DNA of 5,796 nt from Candidatus Neomicrothrix sp. UBA2131 (GTDB taxonomy: Bacteria > Actinomycetota > Acidimicrobiia > Acidimicrobiales > MedAcidi-G1), in NCBI GenBank assembly GCA_002329075.1, contig DCXR01000059.1, positions 1 to 5,796 of the forward strand. Direction: 5' to 3'. The notes under the pieces were generated by a model that was given only the letters and a program-made list of their open reading frames with translations, did no database searches and was not told where the DNA came from. Positions 1 through 5,796 of the stretch are shown piece after piece (positions within the stretch are counted from its first letter, which is position 1; every line of letters begins with the position of its first letter). A program made the translations under genes and the position numbers.

Positions 1-1026
<1,026 letters not shown>

Positions 1027-1033
1027 CGGGGGA

Positions 1034-1039
1034 ACGCTA
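1034..1039 (-). promoter_or_regulatory. Putative -10 hexamer (TAGCGT) for a leaderless threonine aldolase transcript
   Basis: On the minus strand TAGCGT lies 7 bp before the ATG at 1026, the distance at which transcription would begin at or next to the start codon. The bases between are C-rich and cannot pair with 16S rRNA as a Shine-Dalgarno, which supports leaderless initiation. No TTGACN-like -35 is visible; TCGTCG sits 17 bp upstream of the hexamer. Motifs this short occur often by chance, so this is tentative. Confidence 0.35.
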
Positions 1040-1040
1040 G

Positions 1041-1058
1041 CGGCGCGGTGTTGCGCCG
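1041..1058. repeat. Perfect 6-bp inverted repeat between the P450 and aldolase genes
   Basis: CGGCGC (1041-1046) and GCGCCG (1053-1058) flank a 6-base loop within the 38-bp gap. It lies immediately upstream of the putative -10 of the aldolase gene, in what would be the promoter spacer, and just after the P450 stop codon. It could be an operator or a short transcript hairpin that partly separates the two genes. There is no T-run after it on the minus strand, so it is not a standard intrinsic terminator. Confidence 0.35.
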
Positions 1059-1064
1059 ACGAGA

Positions 1065-2261
1065 TCAGGACTGTGTGCTGAACGGCAGCGACACGTGCCG
1101 GCGCACGTAGTTGCCGGTGGCGTATTCGCCGGCTGCGGCGTCCACGGTGAAGTCGGGGCAGCGGGTGAGCAGTTCCTCGAGGGCGATGCGGGCCTGGAGG
1201 CGGGCTGCGGAGGCGCCCAGGCAGTGGTGGGCGCCGTAGCCGAAGGTCAGGTGCCGGGCGATGTCGCGTCCGACGTCGAGGGCCTCGGCGGTGGGGCCGA
1301 ACTCGCGCTCGTCCCGGTTGGCGGCGCCGTAGCCGAGGAGGACCTTGTCGCCGGCGGGGATGACGGTGCCTCCCACATCGACGTCCCGGGTGGCGGTGCG
1401 GGCCAGTCCCTGCACGGGTGATGTGAGCCGCAGGAGTTCCTCGACCGCGCCGGGAAGCAGTCCAGGGTCCTCGAGGAGGCGTCGGCGTTCGTCGCGGTGC
1501 TCGGTGAGCAGGACCGCCGAGCCGCCCAGCAGGCCGGTGGCGGTGTCGTTGCCTCCTGTGACCATCGTGAAGGCGAAGCCGAGTACCCACAGGAGCGAGA
1601 CGTCTTCCTCGCCCAGTTGGACGAGGTGGGAGACCATGTCGTCGCCGGGGTCGGAGCGTCGTCGCTCGATGAGTTCGGAGAAGTAGGCGAGCAGGTCGGC
1701 GATGCCCTCGGTGGCGCCGATGTTGCCCTGTGCGGCGGCGGCCACGATCTGTTCGGTCCAGCCGTCGAAGCGGGTTCGGTCCTCGGGTGGCACGCCGAGG
1801 TAGTGGGCGACCACGAAGGAGGGGAGCGGCTTGAAGAGCCCGGAGACGATGTCGCCGCTGCCGGCCATTCGGAGCCGTTCGAGGTGTTCAACCACGAAGG
1901 CCCGGATCTCGTCTTCGAGTTCGGTGACCTGGCGGGGCGTGAAGCCCGCGCTCACGAGGCGTCGCATGGTGGTGTGGTCCGGCGGGTCCATGAAGACGAT
2001 CGGGGTGGCATCACCCATCTGGGTGCCGGGCGCATCGGGGTCCACGGTGAGGCCGTGGGCCGAGGAGAAGGCGTCGGTGTCGCGGACCGCCGTGAAGACG
2101 TCTTCGAAGCGGGAGAGGAACCAGAAGGACCCGGTTTGCCCGTTGGCCTCGACCCGGTGGACGGGGTCGTGGTCTCGTAGTGCCCGGTACATGGGGAACG
2201 GGTCGCGCCATGACCCACCGGAGCGCAGCTCGAAGGCGGGAGCGGTGGGGTGCGCGGTCAT
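1065..2261 (-). CDS. Cytochrome P450 (soluble bacterial class I type)
   Basis: A 398-residue heme-thiolate monooxygenase, the usual length for soluble bacterial P450s, with no membrane anchor. Motifs in order: MDPPDH with HxxxR (His96, Arg100) in the C-helix; LPSFVVAHYLGVP (146-158); the I-helix GGNDT (236-240) with the acid-alcohol pair Asp239/Thr240; the K-helix EELLR (Glu275, Arg278); ANRDE (314-318) in the meander region; and the heme loop FGYGAHHCLG (340-349) with Cys347 as the axial ligand. All key residues are present, so it should be active given electrons from a ferredoxin and reductase, neither of which is in the window. The start is the ATG at 2261, which overlaps the stop of the upstream PAQR-family gene as ATGA; a weak AAGG lies 4 bases before it. 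The overlap implies translational coupling. The open frame continues upstream, but that part is antisense-free shadow inside the PAQR gene. Substrate and CYP family cannot be read from the sequence; the general look is that of bacterial CYPs oxidising terpenoid, steroid or fatty substrates. Confidence 0.95.
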   Translation of the reverse strand: MTAHPTAPAFELRSGGSWRDPFPMYRALRDHDPVHRVEANGQTGSFWFLSRFEDVFTAVRDTDAFSSAHGLTVDPDAPGTQMGDATPIVFMDPPDHTTMRRLVSAGFTPRQVTELEDEIRAFVVEHLERLRMAGSGDIVSGLFKPLPSFVVAHYLGVPPEDRTRFDGWTEQIVAAAAQGNIGATEGIADLLAYFSELIERRRSDPGDDMVSHLVQLGEEDVSLLWVLGFAFTMVTGGNDTATGLLGGSAVLLTEHRDERRRLLEDPGLLPGAVEELLRLTSPVQGLARTATRDVDVGGTVIPAGDKVLLGYGAANRDEREFGPTAEALDVGRDIARHLTFGYGAHHCLGASAARLQARIALEELLTRCPDFTVDAAAGEYATGNYVRRHVSLPFSTQS

Positions 2262-2920
2262 GACGCCTTGGGCAGCACGATGAAGGCGAATGCGACGTAG
2301 TGGAGGGTCGCTGCGGTGACTGTGAGGAGGTGGAAGACCTCGTGGAAGCCGAAGGTGTCCGGCCAGGGGTCGGGCCGGCGGAATGCGAACACGACGGCGC
2401 CGCTCGTGTAGAGGAGGCCACCGATGAGGAGGAGCACGAAGCCGGCCACGCCGAGGTGGTGCCAGGCGTCGGCGACGACGGGCAGGAGGCACCATCCGAC
2501 AAGCAGGTAGGGGAGGGCGACGGCAGGCGTTGGTGCGTCCGGGAAGCGCAGGCGCACCCAGGTGCCGATGAGGGCGCCGCCCCAGGCCAGCGAAAGGACC
2601 AGCCGGGCCGCCCAGGACGAGAGGGCGAAGACGGCGACCGGCGTGTAGGTGGCAGCGATGGCGACGAAGATCGTTGCGTGGTCGAGGCGCCGCATGACCC
2701 GGCGGCCACGTGGCCCCCAGTCGATCCGGTGGTAGAGCGCCGAGACGCCGAAGAGGGCGACGATCGACAGGCAGTAGAGGGCGGTCACGAAGCGGGGTGC
2801 GATGCCCGGGGCGCGGACCACCATGATCGGAGCGAGGGTCAGCGAGGCGGTGAAGGCGACACGGTGGGTGACCCCCCGGAACAGGGGCTTGGTGGTGGTG
2901 TCTGGTTCTTCGAGTGGCAC
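2258..2920 (-). CDS. trhA: PAQR/hemolysin III-family integral membrane protein (TrhA-like)
   Basis: A 220-residue protein with about seven hydrophobic segments (roughly 22-37, 43-62, 81-100, 105-121, 133-151, 158-178, 199-216). It carries the family's metal-site pattern: SALYH (60-64) with Ser60 and His64, RRLDHA (77-82) with Asp80, and the C-terminal HEVFH (193-197) followed by His207. These match the Ser/Asp/three-His site of the PAQR family, which includes bacterial HlyIII/YqfA/TrhA proteins and eukaryotic adiponectin and progestin receptors. Bacterial members are linked to membrane homeostasis; the old name hemolysin III should not be taken as proof of a toxin. The start is GTG at 2920; the next in-frame Met is at residue 33, inside the first helix, and the residues before the helix form a normal charged N-terminus. 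A TAGGGT box ends exactly 6 bases before the GTG, suggesting leaderless transcription. It is the first gene of the leftward operon and shares ATGA with the P450. Lipid hydrolase activity is known for some PAQRs but is only a possibility here. Confidence 0.92.
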   Translation of the reverse strand: MPLEEPDTTTKPLFRGVTHRVAFTASLTLAPIMVVRAPGIAPRFVTALYCLSIVALFGVSALYHRIDWGPRGRRVMRRLDHATIFVAIAATYTPVAVFALSSWAARLVLSLAWGGALIGTWVRLRFPDAPTPAVALPYLLVGWCLLPVVADAWHHLGVAGFVLLLIGGLLYTSGAVVFAFRRPDPWPDTFGFHEVFHLLTVTAATLHYVAFAFIVLPKAS

Positions 2921-2926
2921 GGGAGC

Positions 2927-2932
2927 ACCCTA
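2927..2932 (-). promoter_or_regulatory. Putative -10 hexamer (TAGGGT) of the leftward operon
   Basis: On the minus strand TAGGGT is separated by 6 bases (GCTCCC) from the GTG at 2920, so the expected transcription start is the G of the start codon itself. No good -35 sequence is seen. AGGG within this box is the only Shine-Dalgarno-like stretch, so the same bases could instead act as a weak ribosome-binding site. Confidence 0.35.
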
Positions 2933-2955
2933 CGGGGAGGCAGGTGTCGTCGCTG

Positions 2956-2976
2956 GACCGTGCGTTGGCTACGGTC
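2956..2976. repeat. Inverted repeat overlapping the rightward promoter (possible operator)
   Basis: GACCGT (2956-2961) and its exact reverse complement ACGGTC (2971-2976) are separated by 9 bases, giving arm centres 15 bases apart. The right arm covers most of the putative -10 hexamer at 2970-2975, so a dimeric regulator bound here would block the promoter. It is the only clear dyad in the 63-bp divergent region. No regulator gene is in the window, and a 6-bp dyad can arise by chance. Confidence 0.3.
2970..2975 (+). promoter_or_regulatory. Putative -10 hexamer (TACGGT) of the rightward operon
   Basis: TACGGT ends 8 bases before the ATG at 2984, placing transcription start within about two bases of the start codon. 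The purine-rich AGAAGG at 2977-2982 ends only one base before the ATG, too close for a working Shine-Dalgarno, which again favours leaderless initiation. As with the aldolase promoter, TCGTCG lies 17 bp upstream (2947-2952) rather than a TTGACN-like -35. Confidence 0.4.
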
Positions 2977-2983
2977 AGAAGGC

Positions 2984-4084
2984 ATGGAGAGGGAGCGACT
3001 GTTCGGACTCGTGGATGAGTACACGGCCTTTGGTGACCATCGCACGGGGTCCGACGCTGATCACGCCACCACCGGTTGGGTTGCCCAGGAACTGACCGAC
3101 CGGGGGCTGACCGTCGAGGTGGACACCTACGAATTCGAACGCTGGCGGGCGCGTGGCCACGTCACCATCGACGATGAGCCGGTCGAGCACCTGGCGCTCC
3201 ATGGCGAGTGGGAGGGCCCGGTGTCCGGGGGCCCGGTGCTCGTCACCGGCTACTCGGTGGGCTTCGGCGGCGAGCAGTCGTTCGAGGCCGTGGCCGGGGC
3301 GGCGCAGGCGTCGGGCTACACGTCTGCGGTCCTGGCGACCGAGCATCCCCACGGGTCGTTGGTGGGGGTCAACCGGGCACCGGGCGAGGAGACGGGCTTT
3401 CCGATCGTGCTGGTCCCGGGGCGCGAGGCCGATCGGCTGGATGAGACGGAGGGCAGTCGCATCAGGGTCGACCTGACCGCCGAGACGTCGCCGGGGACCA
3501 CCGCCAACGTGGTCGCCACCAACGGGGTCGAGGGCACGCCGTTGCTGCTCACGACGCCGATGACCGGTTGGTTCGGGTGCGCCGGTGAGCGGGGCACGGG
3601 GCTGGCCGTGCTCCTCGACCTGGTCGAGCGCCTTGACGACCGGCCCTTGATGGTGCTGTCCACTGCGGGCCACGAGTTGCAGTACGACGGTTTGAAGCGC
3701 TGGGTGGCCGATCGGTGCCTGGACGTCGCGGCGATCGTGCACGTGGGCGCCGATGTGGCGACCGAGGCGGCGGACGGCCTCGGCGCCAGAGCCCTTGCCG
3801 CGACCCGGGTGGCATTCTGTGCCGGTTCGCCGGAGGCGGACAGGGTCGACGCAGCGTTGGCGCCGGGCGGGTGGTCGTTCGTGCCGGAGCCGGATTCCTG
3901 GCTGGGCGAGGGCGAGGTGTGGTCGGAGTTCGACCTGCCGCTGCTGTCGGTGACGGGCGCCGGTCCGTGGTTCCACACGCCGGAGGACACGCCGTCCAAC
4001 TCGACCTCACCGGAGTCGTTGGCGGTGTGCGCCGCAGCCCTGGGGGAAGCCGTCGAGGCCTTCGACACGGCCGCCAGGGGCTAG
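2984..4084 (+). CDS. M28-like peptidase-fold protein with degenerate metal site, function unknown
   Basis: A 366-residue protein without signal peptide or membrane segment. Its order of elements resembles M28 metallopeptidases: an N-terminal HRTGS...ATTGWVAQELTDRGLTVEV stretch (19-46), an inserted PA-like beta-rich region (about 65-165) ending in FPIVLVPGREADRL, the NVVATNGVEGTPLLL strand (175-189), a helix GTGLAVLLDLVERL (204-217), LMVLSTAGHE (222-231), and a C-terminal PWFHTPEDT (328-336) like the family's last histidine loop. The expected zinc ligands appear mostly lost: TTPMTGWF (190-197) replaces the HYDS-type motif, CAGERGTG (199-206) replaces the DDNASG-type motif, HE (230-231) stands where Glu-Glu is normal, and His253 sits near the usual third-strand Asp; His331 is kept. 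The alignment is by eye. It may be a pseudo-peptidase or an enzyme with altered chemistry. The ATG at 2984 was chosen because the upstream open frame runs antisense to the PAQR gene and the N-terminus matches M28-type starts. It lies 9 bp before betA, so it is likely co-transcribed. Confidence 0.8.
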   Translation: MERERLFGLVDEYTAFGDHRTGSDADHATTGWVAQELTDRGLTVEVDTYEFERWRARGHVTIDDEPVEHLALHGEWEGPVSGGPVLVTGYSVGFGGEQSFEAVAGAAQASGYTSAVLATEHPHGSLVGVNRAPGEETGFPIVLVPGREADRLDETEGSRIRVDLTAETSPGTTANVVATNGVEGTPLLLTTPMTGWFGCAGERGTGLAVLLDLVERLDDRPLMVLSTAGHELQYDGLKRWVADRCLDVAAIVHVGADVATEAADGLGARALAATRVAFCAGSPEADRVDAALAPGGWSFVPEPDSWLGEGEVWSEFDLPLLSVTGAGPWFHTPEDTPSNSTSPESLAVCAAALGEAVEAFDTAARG

Positions 4085-4093
4085 CTCGCACTC

Positions 4094-5767
4094 ATGCCTG
4101 AGTGCACCTATGACTTCGTGATCGTCGGTGGGGGGTCCGCGGGGTGTGCGCTGGCCAACCGGTTGAGCGCCGACCCGTCGAACCGGGTGCTGGTGCTCGA
4201 GGCGGGGCGGATGGACTGGCGCTGGGATGTCGTCATCCACATGCCGGCTGCGCTTTCGATGGGCATCGGCAGTCGCTTCTACGACTGGCAGTACGAGTCG
4301 GAGCCCGAGCCCGAGATGGGTGGCCGGCGGGTGTACCACGCCCGGGGCAAGGTGCTGGGCGGGTCGTCGAGCATCAACGGGATGATCTTCCAGCGGGGCA
4401 ACCCGATGGACTTCGACCGCTGGGCCGCCATTCCGGGCTGCGAGGCATGGGACTGGGCGCACTGCCTGCCGTACTTCCGACGGATGGAGACGTGCATAGC
4501 CGGGGAGGACGAGTGGCGCGGCGGTGAGGGCCCGCTCAAGCTCGAGCGGGGGCCGGCCACGAGCCCGCTGTTCCGGGCGTTCTTCGAGGCGGTGCAACAG
4601 GCGGGACACCCGCTGACCACCGACGTCAACGGCTACCGGCAGGAGGGCTTCAACGCCTTCGACCGAAACGTGTACCGGGGGCGGCGGCTGTCGGCGGCGA
4701 GGGCGTACCTGCATCCGGTGCTGCGGCGGCCCAACCTCGAGGTCGTGACGCATGCGCACGCCACGAGGCTCGCGATGGAGGGGTCTCGGGCGGTCGGGGT
4801 GGAGTACGTGCGGCGTCGTGGTTCGCGGTCGGGTGGACGTCGGGTGGTGCAGGCCGGTGAGGTCATCCTGTGCGGCGGTGCGGTCAACTCGCCGCAGTTG
4901 CTGCAACTGTCGGGCATCGGGCCGGCCGGGGTGCTGGCCGATGCGGGTGTCGAACCGGTCGTGGAGGTGCCCGGCGTGGGCGAGAACCTCCAGGACCACC
5001 TCGAGGTCTACCTGCAGTACGCCTGCACCCGACCGGTGTCGATGGCGCCGTACCTGGCGAAGTGGCGGCGGCCGTGGATCGGGTTGCAGTGGCTGGCTCG
5101 TCGTGGGCCCGGGGCCACCAACCACTTCGAGGCCGGAGGGTTCCTGCGCAGCAACGACGAGGTGTCGTGGCCGAACCTGATGTTCCACTTCCTGCCGATC
5201 GCCGTCCGCTACGACGGGTCGGTGCCGGCGGCCGGGCACGGTTACCAGTTCCACATCGGGCCGATGTTCTCGAACAGTCGGGGTTGGGTGCGGATCGCCT
5301 CGGACGACCCGTTCGCCAAGCCGGGGATGCTGTTCAACTACCTGTCGACCCCGCAGGACAGGCGGGAATGGACCGAGGCCATCGCCATCGCCCGCGACAT
5401 CATGGGCCAACCGGCGTTCGGGGAGTTCAACGGCGGCGAACTCTCGCCGGGGCCCGAGGTGGAAGGGGACGAGGCGGTGCTGGACTGGGTGCGTCGGGAT
5501 GCCGAGACGGCGCTGCACCCGTCGTGCACGGCCCGCATGGGCACCGACGACCTCGGGGTGCTCGATCCGGCGTCGATGCGGGTGCACGGCACCGGGGGCC
5601 TGCGGGTGGTGGACGCCTCCTCGATGCCGACCGTGACGAACGGCAACATCTACGCTCCGGTGATGATGCTGGCCGAGAAGGCGGCCGACCTGATCCTCGG
5701 GAACACACCGCTCGAGGCTTCGACTGCCCCCCAGTACCGGCATGGGGAGAATGGGGAGGGCGTGTGA
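4094..5767 (+). CDS. betA: Choline dehydrogenase-type GMC flavoprotein oxidoreductase
   Basis: A 557-residue FAD enzyme of the glucose-methanol-choline family, most like BetA, which oxidises choline to betaine aldehyde (first step to glycine betaine) and passes electrons to the respiratory chain. The FAD-binding GGGSAG (12-17) and EAG (36-38) open the protein. GMC signature 1 is seen in ARGKVLGGSSSINGM (83-97) and signature 2 in GGAVNSPQLLQLSGIGP (261-277). BetA-like stretches include RGNPMDFDRWA (101-111), LQDHLEVYLQYAC (299-311), NHFEAGGF (343-350), FHFLPIAVRYDGS (364-376), ISPGPEV-like LSPGPEV (450-456) and ETALHPSCTARMG (471-483) with catalytic His475. By eye, Asn518 in NGN aligns with the second active-site residue; Tyr520 replaces the second Asn of BetA's GNLNA. 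The tail around 539-549 (PLEASTAPQY) also resembles BetA ends. Start ATG 4094 follows the previous stop by 9 bp with no clear Shine-Dalgarno, so it probably depends on coupling. No betaine aldehyde dehydrogenase is in the window. Another alcohol substrate cannot be excluded. Confidence 0.9.
   Translation: MPECTYDFVIVGGGSAGCALANRLSADPSNRVLVLEAGRMDWRWDVVIHMPAALSMGIGSRFYDWQYESEPEPEMGGRRVYHARGKVLGGSSSINGMIFQRGNPMDFDRWAAIPGCEAWDWAHCLPYFRRMETCIAGEDEWRGGEGPLKLERGPATSPLFRAFFEAVQQAGHPLTTDVNGYRQEGFNAFDRNVYRGRRLSAARAYLHPVLRRPNLEVVTHAHATRLAMEGSRAVGVEYVRRRGSRSGGRRVVQAGEVILCGGAVNSPQLLQLSGIGPAGVLADAGVEPVVEVPGVGENLQDHLEVYLQYACTRPVSMAPYLAKWRRPWIGLQWLARRGPGATNHFEAGGFLRSNDEVSWPNLMFHFLPIAVRYDGSVPAAGHGYQFHIGPMFSNSRGWVRIASDDPFAKPGMLFNYLSTPQDRREWTEAIAIARDIMGQPAFGEFNGGELSPGPEVEGDEAVLDWVRRDAETALHPSCTARMGTDDLGVLDPASMRVHGTGGLRVVDASSMPTVTNGNIYAPVMMLAEKAADLILGNTPLEASTAPQYRHGENGEGV
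5755..5759 (+). promoter_or_regulatory. Shine-Dalgarno (GGAGG) for the last gene, inside the betA 3' end
   Basis: GGAGG lies 4 bases before the GTG at 5764 within GGGGAGGG (5753-5760). It is the only strong Shine-Dalgarno seen at any start in the window, and it supports the GTG at 5764 as a real start overlapping the betA stop. ATGGGGAG occurs twice, at 5742-5749 and 5751-5758. Confidence 0.6.
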
Positions 5768-5796
5768 GCTTCTCGATCGGCCCGGGTTCGCGGATC
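5764..5796 (+). CDS. 5' end of a downstream gene, truncated by the window
   Basis: Eleven codons are visible: GTG followed by codons for SFSIGPGSRI, running open to the window edge. The GTG overlaps the betA stop as GTGA and is preceded by a good Shine-Dalgarno, so this is probably the next gene of the betA operon, translated by coupling. Eleven residues cannot identify a product. The IGPGSRI-type opening is reminiscent of GcvT-like aminomethyltransferase or demethylase proteins that start shortly before an RKSPF-type motif, which would fit choline/betaine catabolism, but this is a weak guess. Confidence 0.6.
   Translation, partial: MSFSIGPGSRI

Noticed and set aside
1041..1058. The hairpin as an intrinsic terminator
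   Set aside because: No T-run follows the stem on either strand, and the stem is only 6 bp.
1027..1590. N-terminal extension of the threonine aldolase to 529 residues
   Set aside because: The added 188 residues are Arg/Pro/His-rich and overlap the P450 C-terminus, including its heme loop. The family length and RSDT position fit the ATG at 1026.
2258..2920. Hemolysin toxin gene
   Set aside because: The hemolysin III name is historical. The protein has the seven-helix PAQR pattern and metal site, with nothing to indicate a secreted or pore-forming toxin.
2300..2983. Upstream extension of the M28-like gene by 228 residues
   Set aside because: It would run antisense through most of the PAQR-family gene, with Gly/Asp/Glu-rich filler. 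The ATG at 2984 gives a sensible N-terminus and has a promoter-like box in front.
2975..3976. A 333-codon minus-strand open frame opposite the M28-like gene
   Set aside because: Its composition is Arg/Gly/His-rich with no recognisable motif. The plus-strand frame has the expected hydrophobic strands and M28-like order of elements.
4007..5743. A 578-codon open frame on the minus strand spanning nearly all of betA
   Set aside because: The product is Arg/His/Pro-rich low-complexity sequence typical of the antisense frame of a high-GC gene, and the plus-strand frame encodes an unmistakable GMC enzyme.

Overview
The window is high-GC bacterial DNA, densely packed with genes and with strong G/C preference at third codon positions. 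Three of the six starts have a TANNNT hexamer 6-8 bases upstream and no convincing Shine-Dalgarno sequence, which is the pattern of leaderless transcription common in Actinomycetota. That, together with the gene content (class I-type P450, BetA-like GMC oxidoreductase, GTG starts, overlapping start/stop codons), suggests an actinobacterium, possibly of the Acidimicrobiia type. The lineage is inference; there is no rRNA or other marker here.

The layout is two divergent gene runs separated by a 63-bp intergenic region (2921-2983). Leftward (minus strand): a seven-helix PAQR/hemolysin III-family membrane protein (2920-2258), joined by an ATGA start/stop overlap to a soluble cytochrome P450 (2261-1065), then after 38 bp a low-specificity L-threonine aldolase (1026-1) whose stop codon falls exactly at the window edge. 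Rightward (plus strand): a protein resembling the M28 metallopeptidase fold whose zinc ligands look mostly replaced (2984-4084), 9 bp later a choline dehydrogenase (BetA)-type GMC flavoprotein (4094-5767), and a further gene starting at a GTGA overlap (5764) and cut off by the window end.

The rightward set probably forms one transcription unit centred on choline or a related alcohol. The threonine aldolase yields glycine, so the locus may touch choline/betaine/glycine metabolism, but that link is only inference. The P450 has no ferredoxin or reductase partner in the window. No RNA genes, mobile elements, CRISPR arrays or long repeats were seen. The most unusual item is the degenerate M28-like protein next to BetA; the next are the PAQR-P450 translational coupling and the repeated leaderless promoter layout.
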